Assembly (NCBI RefSeq): GCF_020400725.1
Contig: NZ_JAINVG010000017.1
Span: 48,164-112,163 of the forward strand
Reading direction: 5' to 3'
DNA from: Streptomyces sp. NK15101
Lineage (GTDB): Bacteria; Actinomycetota; Actinomycetes; Streptomycetales; Streptomycetaceae
Length of the DNA stretch: 64,000 nucleotides
Shown: one piece after another, positions 26,347 through 34,595 of the stretch
Position numbering within the stretch: the first letter of the stretch is position 1
How the letters are laid out: each line of letters opens with the position of its first letter
Translations under genes and position numbers: made by a program
Notes under the pieces: model-generated
Seen by the model: the letters and a program-made list of their open reading frames with translations, nothing else
The model's database searches: none
What the model was told of the DNA's origin: nothing

Positions 26347-27729
26347 ATGACCACGGTCGACGAGAACCCCGCGGCCCTCGCGAGGCCCGGCGAGGCGGCC
26401 TACGAAGCGGCCACCCGGGTGTTCAACCTGTTCGCCCCCGTCGCTCCCGCCGCCGCCGTCACCGCCCGCACCGTCGAGGAGATCCGCACCGCGATCACCC
26501 GCGCCCACGCCGCGGGCCTGGGCGTACGGGTCCACGCGACCGGCCACGCCGCCGCGACCGCCCGTCCCATGGACGAAGCGCTCCTCATCCGTACGGAACT
26601 CGACGAGCCCGTCACCGTCGATCCGCACCGCCGCACCGCCCGGATACCCGCCGGCACCCGCTGGGGCGCCGTCGTCGCCGAGGCCGCCCGCCACGGGCTC
26701 GCCGCTCCGCACGGCTCCTCGCCGACCGTAGGCGTCGTCGGCTACCTGTTGGGCGGCGGGCTGAGCATGTACGCGCGCCACACCGGCCTCGCCGTCAACA
26801 GCGTGCGTGCGATCGAAATCGTCACCGCGGACGGCGATCTCCGCCGCGTCGCCGCCGACGACGACCCCGAACTGTTCTGGGCACTGCGCGCCGGCGGCGG
26901 CGGCCTCGGCGTCGTCACCGCCGTCGAGGTGGCCCTCTTCCCCGTGGCCGGCGTGGTCACCGGAGCGGCCTTCTGGTCCGCCGCGCACGCCGCCGAACTG
27001 CTGCCGGTCTGGCGGGCGTGGACCGAGCGGGCCCCCCGAGAGGCCACCACCTCGATCCGGGTGATGAACCTGCCGAAGCTCCCCGAGGTCCCCGAGGTCC
27101 TCAGCGCCGGACCCGTGCTGTGCCTCGACGGTGTCGTCGTCGCGACCGGCGCGGACGACCTCGGCACCGCCCGCCGCCAGGCCGACGACCTGCTCGCCCC
27201 GCTGCGCGCCGTCGCCGACCCGCTGATGGACACCTGGCACGAGGCGGGCCCGACGGCCGTGCCGGAGACCCACATGGATCCGCCGGAGCCCGTACCCGTC
27301 CTCGGCGACCACCTGTTGCTCGGCGACATCGGCGACGACGGCGTCGCCGCCTTCCTGCGCGCCACCGTCGACCGGCCGCGCTCCGCCCTCACCGTCGCCG
27401 AACTGCGCCAGCTCGGCGGCGCCCTCGCCGAGGCCCCCGACGGCTCCGGCGCACTCGGCCACCTGGACGCGCGCTTCGCCTACTCCGGCGCGGGCGTACC
27501 CGGATTCGGCGGCACGGAGGAGGAGATCCTCGCCCACTGCGCCGAGGTCCGCGCCGCCCTGGGCCCCTGGGACACCGGCCGCACCACGCCCACGTTCGTC
27601 GCGAGCCTCACCCAGCCCCAAGGCCACCTGACGCCCGAGGCCGTCCTCGCCGCCGACCGGGTCCGCGCCCGCGTCGACCCCGACGGCCTGTTCCGCGGCG
27701 ACATCGCCCCCGGTTGCTCGGCCGTCTGA
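26347..27729 (+). CDS. Berberine-bridge-type FAD oxidase, single His-linked flavin
   Basis: A 460-residue FAD-linked oxidase. His67 (RVHATGHAAA) is the likely single covalent attachment site. The place of the second link reads HGSSPTVGVVGYLLGGG, with Ser instead of Cys. LFWALRAGGGGLGVVT is the second FAD contact. The C-terminus has a reduced BBE segment ending DPDGLFRGDIAPG. ATG 26347 follows GGAGGAACC. It lies 155 bp after the methyltransferase, a GC-rich spacer in which I see no promoter element, so it is probably the last gene of that transcript. The reaction is an unknown alcohol, amine or C-H oxidation. Confidence 0.88.
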   Translation: MTTVDENPAALARPGEAAYEAATRVFNLFAPVAPAAAVTARTVEEIRTAITRAHAAGLGVRVHATGHAAATARPMDEALLIRTELDEPVTVDPHRRTARIPAGTRWGAVVAEAARHGLAAPHGSSPTVGVVGYLLGGGLSMYARHTGLAVNSVRAIEIVTADGDLRRVAADDDPELFWALRAGGGGLGVVTAVEVALFPVAGVVTGAAFWSAAHAAELLPVWRAWTERAPREATTSIRVMNLPKLPEVPEVLSAGPVLCLDGVVVATGADDLGTARRQADDLLAPLRAVADPLMDTWHEAGPTAVPETHMDPPEPVPVLGDHLLLGDIGDDGVAAFLRATVDRPRSALTVAELRQLGGALAEAPDGSGALGHLDARFAYSGAGVPGFGGTEEEILAHCAEVRAALGPWDTGRTTPTFVASLTQPQGHLTPEAVLAADRVRARVDPDGLFRGDIAPGCSAV

Positions 27730-27750
27730 CGGCACGGCGGACACGACGAA

Positions 27751-27783
27751 GGGGGCCGGTGGGTGTGACGCCCACCGGCCCCC
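27751..27783. terminator. Bidirectional terminator hairpin
   Basis: A 13-bp stem GGGGGCCGGTGGG / CCCACCGGCCCCC with a seven-base loop, flanked by AA and TTT. It lies between the convergent stops at 27729 and 27803. Confidence 0.8.
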
Positions 27784-27802
27784 CTTTCCGTCCGGTACGC
27801 CC

Positions 27803-28531
27803 CTACGAACGGCGTCCGGCGTACGCGGGGGTCTGGCCGCGCCGCGCGGTGCGCTCGATCCACCAGTGCACGAGCAGCAGATTGCCGACCCAGCCGACCC
27901 AGCGGGCCGCCTCGGAGACGTACGTGATGTCGACGGCGACCGGCAGGCTGAACAGGCTCATGCCGATCACGAAGCCCCACACCGTCTGGCCCCACACGAT
28001 CGCGAAGCTGTACAGCATCCAACGGCGGTGTTCGGCGTAGCGGCCCTGGCGGGCCCTCACCCAGCCGACGATCGAGGTGACCGCCCACAGGATCCCCGAC
28101 ATCAGCACGGCCACGCTGCCGGGCTTGAAGGCCACGGGGAACATCGCGAGCGCCAGCAGCGCCGACGGCAGCGCCCCGCCGAACACGTACAGGTGACCGC
28201 TCCAGCGGTGCACCGCCGGATGGTTGCGGCGCAGCCACGGCCACAGCTGGAGGACCAGCGTCACCAGCGTCACCGCGCCGGTCATCACATGGCCGACCAG
28301 GATCGCGTAGTGCAGCGGGAACTGCAGCGCGATGTGCGTCTTCGTCGGGTCGAAGGTGAGGTACGGCGGCAGCTGGTAGAGCAGGTAGGCGGCCGCGGCG
28401 ACCGCCAGCGGGATGATGTAGTTGCGTCCGAACCAGCCGCGGCGGGCCGGTGCGGGGCGGTCCGGCGGCCCGGACGGCCGGGGGTCGCGGGCCGACGACA
28501 GCGGTCTTTCGACGCTCTGGGTCTGGGTCAC
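27803..28531 (-). CDS. DUF2306 family membrane protein
   Basis: A 242-residue protein with about seven hydrophobic segments and His-rich edges (LQFPLHYAILVGHVMTG, HPAVHRWSGHLYVFGG, YAEHRRWMLYSFA). This is the DUF2306 pattern, and the histidines suggest heme or metal binding. The N-terminal 30 residues are a polar, Pro/Arg-rich tail. It follows the DUF2855 gene by 48 bp on the same strand and is probably co-transcribed from site 10. Function unknown; electron transfer in the membrane is a guess. Confidence 0.75.
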   Translation of the reverse strand: MTQTQSVERPLSSARDPRPSGPPDRPAPARRGWFGRNYIIPLAVAAAAYLLYQLPPYLTFDPTKTHIALQFPLHYAILVGHVMTGAVTLVTLVLQLWPWLRRNHPAVHRWSGHLYVFGGALPSALLALAMFPVAFKPGSVAVLMSGILWAVTSIVGWVRARQGRYAEHRRWMLYSFAIVWGQTVWGFVIGMSLFSLPVAVDITYVSEAARWVGWVGNLLLVHWWIERTARRGQTPAYAGRRS

Positions 28532-28579
28532 GGTGCGCAGCTCCCGTTCGGGGGGAAGGGGGAAGGACGACGGGGCGGT

Positions 28580-29650
28580 TCAGCGGAGGGAGAGCACGGT
28601 GCCCGTCTCGGCGGGCAGCTCGCCGTCGATCAGGGACCGGTAGACGCGGACCAGGGCCTCGGGACCGGTTGCCCGGGTGACCGTGAGCCACTGCGGCGCG
28701 CCCGCGACGAAGGCGTCCTCGGCCCGCTGGTAGCGGGCCCGGTACTGCTCCTCGCCCTCCTTCTCGATGAGCCGTTGCTCCTCGGAGGGAGTGAAGAAGA
28801 TCCACGGCACGGGATCGGTCAGCCCCTCGGGGGGCTCGATCTCGGCGCCGGGGTGGGTGTAGCCGACGAGCAGTGCGTCCTTCAGGGCGGGGCCGAACCG
28901 CTCGTACACGGCGAACAGGCGATCGGCCTGCCCGGTGAAGTCGACGAGGACGACGGACTCGGGAACCTCGGCCGTGCCGAGGTCGTCATAGCCGAGGACC
29001 GTGTCGTAGTGGCCGAGGCCCCGGACGAAACCGAGGTGGCCGGGGGCCGTCACTCCGACCGTGGTGATGCCCTCGTGACCGGCCAGCAGGGCGGCGAGCC
29101 CCACGGCGGTCTTGCTGGAGGCGCTGGTGACGAGAACGGTGGCCGAGGGGTGCTCACGGATCAGGAACTCGGCCAGGTTGAACGAGGCCGGGTACAGCGG
29201 CTTGAGCAGCAGCCGGTGGTCGTCGAGCTCGTCGCCGTCCCCGGCCCGCAGATACGCGCGGTACCAGGGGTGCAGGAAGCCCCGCTCGGGCGCGATGTCG
29301 TCGAAGCCCCGCTCCGTCGGCTCCGCGGTGAGGGTGACGTGCGTGGACATCGGCAGGAAGCCGAAGTAACGGGTGCCGGCCTTGACGCCGGGGTGGGCCG
29401 ACTCCTCGACCCGGGCCCAGCCCCAGGTCGGGACCCGGCCATGGCCCTCCGGGCCGGCGAAGGCGTCGAAGAAGGGGAGCTCGGACTCCCCGAGCCGGGC
29501 GTAGGTGGCGGTGATCGCCGTCAGCGCGAACTTCTCCGCGGCCAGCCGCACCTCGCCCGGACGCAGCGGGGTGAGGGACGCCTGTCGTACCTCGACCGCC
29601 GTGAGATCGTCCCGCTCGACCAGTAGATCCCAGGTGTCCGGATCAGGCAC
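28580..29650 (-). CDS. DUF2855 family protein
   Basis: A 356-residue protein with the DUF2855 signature: WDLLVERDDLTAVEVRQ, LTAITATYARLGE, WGWARVEESAHPGVKAGTRYFGFLPMSTH, VLVTSASSKTAVGLAALL. The domain order recalls medium-chain dehydrogenases: a GroES-like start, then a nucleotide-binding SSKTA region. Members may be NAD(P)H-linked enzymes; none is well characterised to my knowledge. The start is GTG 29650, with GGGAGG upstream. It is first in a two-gene operon with the DUF2306 gene. Confidence 0.8.
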   Translation of the reverse strand: MPDPDTWDLLVERDDLTAVEVRQASLTPLRPGEVRLAAEKFALTAITATYARLGESELPFFDAFAGPEGHGRVPTWGWARVEESAHPGVKAGTRYFGFLPMSTHVTLTAEPTERGFDDIAPERGFLHPWYRAYLRAGDGDELDDHRLLLKPLYPASFNLAEFLIREHPSATVLVTSASSKTAVGLAALLAGHEGITTVGVTAPGHLGFVRGLGHYDTVLGYDDLGTAEVPESVVLVDFTGQADRLFAVYERFGPALKDALLVGYTHPGAEIEPPEGLTDPVPWIFFTPSEEQRLIEKEGEEQYRARYQRAEDAFVAGAPQWLTVTRATGPEALVRVYRSLIDGELPAETGTVLSLR

Positions 29651-29703
29651 GTCCGCCTCCCATGTTCGTCGCCGCGGCGGCCACGGTTCGGCTCGCCCGG
29701 GCC

Positions 29704-29745
29704 ATGGTCGGGGCGGGGTCGGCGGGGCTGCATCTCCTCGTGTGC
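29704..29745 (-). promoter_or_regulatory. Shared composite promoter element, site 10
   Basis: Minus strand: box GCACACGAGGAGATGC (29745-29730), 20 bp, GACCAT (29709-29704). It faces the DUF2855 gene at 29650 and is back to back with site 11 in the 229-bp divergent region. Confidence 0.72.
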
Positions 29746-29791
29746 GGTCATGACGCGAAAACCCCGGGACCGACGTCCCACCGTGAGCGAG

Positions 29792-29833
29792 GCAACCTCG
29801 AAGATGCCCATGGGAAAAGGGACTTGGCAAAGT
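29792..29833 (+). promoter_or_regulatory. Shared composite promoter element, site 11
   Basis: Plus strand: box GCAACCTCGAAGATGC (29792-29807), 20 bp, CAAAGT (29828-29833). It faces the acyltransferase gene at 29880; predicted leader about 40 nt. Confidence 0.72.
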
Positions 29834-29879
29834 CGTGGGGACTTGGATCCGGCCAGAACGCACGGGAGAGCGAGCCCCC

Positions 29880-31103
29880 ATGACAGACCGACCGACGAGA
29901 TCCGGGACCGCCGCCAGGCCCTCCCGGCTTCCCGCGCTGACCGGAATGCGGTTCATCGCCGCAGCCCTGGTCTTCTTCTTCCACGCCAACTTCGAAGGGT
30001 TCTTCGCCGACGCCGGCAGCGCCTCCGTCATGAAGTCGCTTTCCTACCAGGGCGGCTGGACCGGGGTCGGCTTCTTCTTCATCCTGAGCGGATTCGTCCT
30101 CGCCTGGTCCGCGCGGGCCGACGACACCACGGGGTCCTTCCTCCGCCGCCGGTTGTTCAAGATCTACCCGCTGCACCTGCTGACCTTCGCCGTCGCCGCC
30201 GTGCTGCTGGTCACCGTCGCCGGCATGCCCTTCGAGGGCGGCAACGCGCTGCTCCAGCTGTTCCTGCTGCAGTCCTGGTCCCCGGACATCTTCGTCCGCA
30301 GCAGCTTCAACGGCGTCGCCTGGTCGCTCTCCTGCGAGCTGCTGTTCTACGCCCTGTTCCCGGTGCTGTGGCGCCTGGTGCGCCGCATCCGCCCGGAGCG
30401 CCTGTGGGCCGCGGCCGCCGCCGTCGCGGCCGCCGTGTTCGCCGTGCCGCTGTTCGCCCCGCTGCTGTCGGACCAGTCGCTGATCCCGGTGGTGAACATC
30501 AAGGCCTCCGAGATGTGGCTCACCTATCAGTTCCCGGCGACCCGCGTCCTCGACTTCGTCTTCGGCATGATCCTGGCGCGCGTGGTCGCCGAGGGCCGCC
30601 GCCTGCCGCTCAACTTCGGCGGCGCGCTGCTGCTCACCCTCGCCGCGTACGTCGTCGCCCCGTTCCTCCCGGCCTCGTACCACCTGACGGCGATCATGCT
30701 GGTGCCGCTCGGTCTGCTCATCGCCGCCGCCGCCCAGGGCGACACGCGCGGCAAGCGCAGCTGGCTCTCCGGCCGCGCCATGGTCTGGCTCGGCGAGGTG
30801 TCCTTCGCCATGTACATCAGCCACCAGCTCGTTCTCGGCTACGGGCACCGCATCTTCGGCGGCTACACCGTGCTGTGGGGCACCGGGCAGGCGATCGGCC
30901 TGATCGCGCTGTTCCTCGCCTCCACCCTGCTGGTGTCCTGGCTGCTGTTCACGCTCGTCGAGCGCCCGGTGATGCGCCGCTTCGGCACCTCCCGCGCCCG
31001 CCGCGCCGCCCAGGCGGCCGCCCGCACCGCGCCGCCCGTCGCGGCGTCCCGCCCGGCCCCGTCGGCCGTCCCGGCCGAGGAGCCGCAGCTCTCCCTCCGC
31101 TAG
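29880..31103 (+). CDS. Acyltransferase family 3 membrane protein
   Basis: A 407-residue OafA-type membrane acyltransferase. LPALTGMRFIAAALVFFFHANF holds the early Arg-His pair. About ten hydrophobic segments follow, and VSFAMYISHQLVLGYGHRIFGGYT is the late motif. The last 40 residues are an Ala/Pro-rich cytoplasmic tail. ATG 29880 overlaps the end of a GAGAGCGAG ribosome site. It is only distantly similar to the protein at 22606-23853, so it is not a recent duplicate. It ends 73 bp before the convergent MFS gene; a weak 10-bp GC stem at 31117-31126/31156-31165 lies between. Confidence 0.88.
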   Translation: MTDRPTRSGTAARPSRLPALTGMRFIAAALVFFFHANFEGFFADAGSASVMKSLSYQGGWTGVGFFFILSGFVLAWSARADDTTGSFLRRRLFKIYPLHLLTFAVAAVLLVTVAGMPFEGGNALLQLFLLQSWSPDIFVRSSFNGVAWSLSCELLFYALFPVLWRLVRRIRPERLWAAAAAVAAAVFAVPLFAPLLSDQSLIPVVNIKASEMWLTYQFPATRVLDFVFGMILARVVAEGRRLPLNFGGALLLTLAAYVVAPFLPASYHLTAIMLVPLGLLIAAAAQGDTRGKRSWLSGRAMVWLGEVSFAMYISHQLVLGYGHRIFGGYTVLWGTGQAIGLIALFLASTLLVSWLLFTLVERPVMRRFGTSRARRAAQAAARTAPPVAASRPAPSAVPAEEPQLSLR

Positions 31104-31176
31104 GGCGGGAAGCGGTCGGCGGGCGGGCCGCGAGCCGGAACCCCGGCACGCCGCACCGCCCGCCGCCGAAGCCGCC

Positions 31177-32778
31177 TCAGCCCACCGACGCGGGTTCGGG
31201 ACGGCTCTCCGCAGCGCCTTCCGCAGGGGTCTCCTCCGCGGAAGGCGCGGTGTCCTGTGTGCCGATCGGCGGCACATGGCGCAGGACGTGGGCGACGAGC
31301 ACGGCCACCCCGGTGAGAACGACGGCGGTGAGTCCCGCGACCGTGTGCAGGCCGTCGGTGTACGCCTGAGACGCCGAGCCCAGTAGCCGGGCCGCGAGCT
31401 CCTCGGGCAGGGCGCGGCTCGCGGACACGGCGCCCGCGATGCCCTCCCGGGCGCTGTCCGCCGCCGCGGCCGACAGGCCGGCGGGAAGGCCGTCGGAGAC
31501 GCCGTACCGGTAGACGGCGGTGCCGAGGGTGCCGACGACGGCGATGCCCAGGCCGTAGCCGAACTCGTTGCCGGTCTGCGAGAGCGAGGCGGCGGCGCCC
31601 GCCTTCTCCGGCGGGACGGACCCGACCACCAGGTTCGTGCCGAGCGACACGAGCGGCCCGCCGCCGAGCCCATTCAGCGTCCAGCCCGCCACCAGCCACG
31701 CGGCACCGCCGTCCGGGCCCGCCCGGAGCATCAGGAGGAAACCGCAGACCACCAGGGCGAGGCCGCCCGCGATGAGATAGGCGGGGCGGACCCTGCGGGC
31801 CAGCACGGGGGAGACGGTGATGCCCGCGATCGACCCGGCCATGCCGGGCAGCAGCCCCAGGCCCGCGGCGAGCGGCGACATGCCCTCCACCGCCTGGAAA
31901 TACTGGGTGAGGAACAGCATCGCCGTGCCCGTCAGCATGCTGTAGAAGAGCATGCCCACCAGCGCCGTGCGGAACGGGGCGGCGCCGAACAGACTGAGGT
32001 CGAGCAGCGGGTCGGCGAGGGACCGCTGGCGGCGGACGAACAGCACGCCGAGGGCGAGGCCGGCCAGGAGGGCGGCGACGGGCAGCGGGGCCAGGCCCTG
32101 ACGGGCGGTCTCCTTCAGGCCGTAGATGAAGGGCAGTACGGCGGCGAGGGAGAGGGCCACGCTGGGCAGGTCGAGGCGGCCGGCCTGCGGCGCCTTGTAC
32201 TCCGGCAGCAGCACCGGGCCGAGGACGAGCAGCAGCACCATCACCGGTACGCCGATGAGGAAGACCGAACCCCACCAGAAGTGGTCGAGCAGCGCGCCAC
32301 CGGCGATGGGGCCGACGATCGCGCCGATGGAGAAGCTGCCGGCCCAGATGCCGATCGCGGAACCCATCTGCTTGGGGTCGCGGAACATGTTGCTGATCAG
32401 GGCCAGCGTGCTCGGGGCGAGGGTGGCGCCGGCGATGCCGAGCAGGGCCCGGGCGGCGATCAGCATTCCGGGTGTCGTGGCGAAGGCGGCCAGCAGGCTG
32501 GCGAGTCCGAAGACGGCGGCGCCGATCAGCAGGAGCTTGCGGCGGCCGATGCGGTCGCCGAGGGTGCCCATGGTGACGAGGAAGCCGCCGACCATGAACC
32601 CGTACATGTCCATGATCCACAGTTGCTGGGTGCTGCTCGCGCCCAGGTCCGAACTCAGCTGCGGCAGGGCCAGCAGCATCGCGAACACGTCGAAGGACAC
32701 CAGCAGGGTGGGCAGCGCGAGGATCGCGAGTCCCATCCACTCCCGGCGCCCCGCGCGGGGGACGGTTTCTGAAGTCAC
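31177..32778 (-). CDS. MFS drug-exporter (DHA2/EmrB type), paralogue 1
   Basis: A 533-residue transporter with 14 predicted membrane segments. MDMYGFMVGGFLVTMGTLGDRIGRRKLLL is the loop 2-3 signature, split here by the usual GDRIGRR core. TLAPSTLALISNMF and the GxxxGPxxGG motif (GAIVGPIAGG) mark antiporters. It probably exports the product and gives self-resistance. Its gene starts at GTG 32778. Residues about 34-244 are encoded by DNA identical to the neighbouring paralogue. A terminator hairpin separates the two. Confidence 0.9.
   Translation of the reverse strand: MTSETVPRAGRREWMGLAILALPTLLVSFDVFAMLLALPQLSSDLGASSTQQLWIMDMYGFMVGGFLVTMGTLGDRIGRRKLLLIGAAVFGLASLLAAFATTPGMLIAARALLGIAGATLAPSTLALISNMFRDPKQMGSAIGIWAGSFSIGAIVGPIAGGALLDHFWWGSVFLIGVPVMVLLLVLGPVLLPEYKAPQAGRLDLPSVALSLAAVLPFIYGLKETARQGLAPLPVAALLAGLALGVLFVRRQRSLADPLLDLSLFGAAPFRTALVGMLFYSMLTGTAMLFLTQYFQAVEGMSPLAAGLGLLPGMAGSIAGITVSPVLARRVRPAYLIAGGLALVVCGFLLMLRAGPDGGAAWLVAGWTLNGLGGGPLVSLGTNLVVGSVPPEKAGAAASLSQTGNEFGYGLGIAVVGTLGTAVYRYGVSDGLPAGLSAAAADSAREGIAGAVSASRALPEELAARLLGSASQAYTDGLHTVAGLTAVVLTGVAVLVAHVLRHVPPIGTQDTAPSAEETPAEGAAESRPEPASVG
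32047..32678. repeat. Perfect 632-bp direct repeat, copy 1
   Basis: By eye every base matches 33792-34423 at an offset of 1745 bp. It lies inside the MFS gene 31177-32778 and stops sharply at both ends, beyond which the two genes diverge. Confidence 0.85.
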
Positions 32779-32830
32779 GGTCTGTTCCTCTCGGAAGACG
32801 GGGGAAGGCTCGGACGGATACGGAAAAACG

Positions 32831-32863
32831 AGGGAGGCCGTGGCGTCCGGCCACGGCCTCCCT
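32831..32863 (-). terminator. Intrinsic terminator after MFS paralogue 2
   Basis: A 14-bp stem AGGGAGGCCGTGGC / GCCACGGCCTCCCT with a five-base loop, followed on the minus strand by CTCGTTTTT. It lies 23 bp after the stop of the upstream MFS gene and should reduce read-through into paralogue 1. Confidence 0.82.
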
Positions 32864-32885
32864 GCTGTGTCGTCGCCGTCAGGGG

Positions 32886-34523
32886 TCAGCCCGCGGCGGC
32901 CACGGGCGTCTTCTGCTCGGCGGCCTGCTCCGCGCCCGGCCCGGCGCTCTGCCCGGCCGACGGGGAGTCCGCCCCGTCCTCCTCCTGCCCGCCGCCCTGC
33001 GGGGCGCCGAACGGGGGAACGTGCCGCAGCAGGGTGAGGACGGTGAGGGCGATGATGCTCATCAGGACGATGCCCGTCGCGCCGACGGCGTTGACCCCGT
33101 CGGTGAACGCGCCACGCGCGGCGGACAGCAGCGCGTCTCCCGCCTCGCCGGACAGGCGCCCGGCCTCCGACACCGCACCCGCGAGGCTTTCCCTGACCGT
33201 GCCGACGGCACCGGCCGGCAGACCGGACGGCACCGCGTCGGCGATCTCGTCGCGGTAGACGGCCATGCCGAGGGAGCCGACCACGGCGATGCCGAGGCCC
33301 GCCCCGAACTCGTTGCTGGTCTGCGAGAGCGACGCCGCCGAACCGGCCTTCTCCGGCGGGGCCGAGCCGACGACCAGGTTGGTGCCGAGCGCCACGAGCG
33401 GGCCGCCGCCCAGGCTCGCCAGGGCGAAACCGGCGATCAGCAGTGCCGGGCTGGAGTCCGCGTCCGCCAGGAAGTACAGCAGGTAGCCGACGAGCGACAG
33501 CACCAGACCACCCGCGATGAGGTGCGCGGGCCGCACGGTGCGCGCCAGAGCGGGCGCGAAGGACATGCCCGCGATGGACACCACCAGACCCGGCACCAGC
33601 GCCAGGCCGGCCTGCAGCGGCGTCAGCTCGGCGACCAGCTGGAAGAACTGACCGAGGAACAGCAGGCTCGCACCGCCCGTCATGCTGAACGCCAGCAGGC
33701 TGACGAGGGCACCACTGAGCGCCTTGCTGGAGAACAGACTGAGGTCGAGCAGCGGGTCGACGAGGGCGCGCTGACGACGCAGGAAGAAGAAGCCGAGGGC
33801 GAGGCCGGCCAGGAGGGCGGCGACGGGCAGCGGGGCCAGGCCCTGACGGGCGGTCTCCTTCAGGCCGTAGATGAAGGGCAGTACGGCGGCGAGGGAGAGG
33901 GCCACGCTGGGCAGGTCGAGGCGGCCGGCCTGCGGCGCCTTGTACTCCGGCAGCAGCACCGGGCCGAGGACGAGCAGCAGCACCATCACCGGTACGCCGA
34001 TGAGGAAGACCGAACCCCACCAGAAGTGGTCGAGCAGCGCGCCACCGGCGATGGGGCCGACGATCGCGCCGATGGAGAAGCTGCCGGCCCAGATGCCGAT
34101 CGCGGAACCCATCTGCTTGGGGTCGCGGAACATGTTGCTGATCAGGGCCAGCGTGCTCGGGGCGAGGGTGGCGCCGGCGATGCCGAGCAGGGCCCGGGCG
34201 GCGATCAGCATTCCGGGTGTCGTGGCGAAGGCGGCCAGCAGGCTGGCGAGTCCGAAGACGGCGGCGCCGATCAGCAGGAGCTTGCGGCGGCCGATGCGGT
34301 CGCCGAGGGTGCCCATGGTGACGAGGAAGCCGCCGACCATGAACCCGTACATGTCCATGATCCACAGTTGCTGGGTGCTGCTCGCGCCCAGGTCCGAACT
34401 CAGCTGCGGCAGGGCCAGCAGCAGTACGAACATGTCGAAGGAGACGAGCGTGGCCGGGAGGGCGAGGATCGCGAGTCCCATCCACTCCCGGCGCCCCGCG
34501 CGGGGGGCGGCTTCTGAAGTCAC
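32886..34523 (-). CDS. MFS drug-exporter (DHA2/EmrB type), paralogue 2
   Basis: A 545-residue 14-segment transporter of the same type as its neighbour. The N-terminal half is identical at DNA level over 632 bp. The C-terminal half has diverged (FRDEIADAVPSGLPAG region) but keeps GGGPLVALGTNLVVGS and PPEKAGSAASLSQTSNEFG. A polar Gln/Glu/Ala tail of about 40 residues ends it. It starts at GTG 34523, 72 bp after the flavoprotein gene, with which it is probably co-transcribed. Likely product efflux; two exporters may differ in substrate or timing. Confidence 0.9.
   Translation of the reverse strand: MTSEAAPRAGRREWMGLAILALPATLVSFDMFVLLLALPQLSSDLGASSTQQLWIMDMYGFMVGGFLVTMGTLGDRIGRRKLLLIGAAVFGLASLLAAFATTPGMLIAARALLGIAGATLAPSTLALISNMFRDPKQMGSAIGIWAGSFSIGAIVGPIAGGALLDHFWWGSVFLIGVPVMVLLLVLGPVLLPEYKAPQAGRLDLPSVALSLAAVLPFIYGLKETARQGLAPLPVAALLAGLALGFFFLRRQRALVDPLLDLSLFSSKALSGALVSLLAFSMTGGASLLFLGQFFQLVAELTPLQAGLALVPGLVVSIAGMSFAPALARTVRPAHLIAGGLVLSLVGYLLYFLADADSSPALLIAGFALASLGGGPLVALGTNLVVGSAPPEKAGSAASLSQTSNEFGAGLGIAVVGSLGMAVYRDEIADAVPSGLPAGAVGTVRESLAGAVSEAGRLSGEAGDALLSAARGAFTDGVNAVGATGIVLMSIIALTVLTLLRHVPPFGAPQGGGQEEDGADSPSAGQSAGPGAEQAAEQKTPVAAAG
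33792..34423. repeat. Perfect 632-bp direct repeat, copy 2
   Basis: The partner of 32047-32678, inside the MFS gene 32886-34523. Confidence 0.85.
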
Positions 34524-34595
34524 GAACCGGTCCTTTCGTCTTCGGGCTGCCGTCGCCCGTTCGTCGTGCGCATGGTGGGGGGAGGCCGAAAGGGG

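Noticed and set aside
31177..34523. A mobile element as cause of the 632-bp repeat
   Set aside because: The repeat lies wholly inside coding sequence of two related transporters, with no transposase and no terminal inverted repeats.
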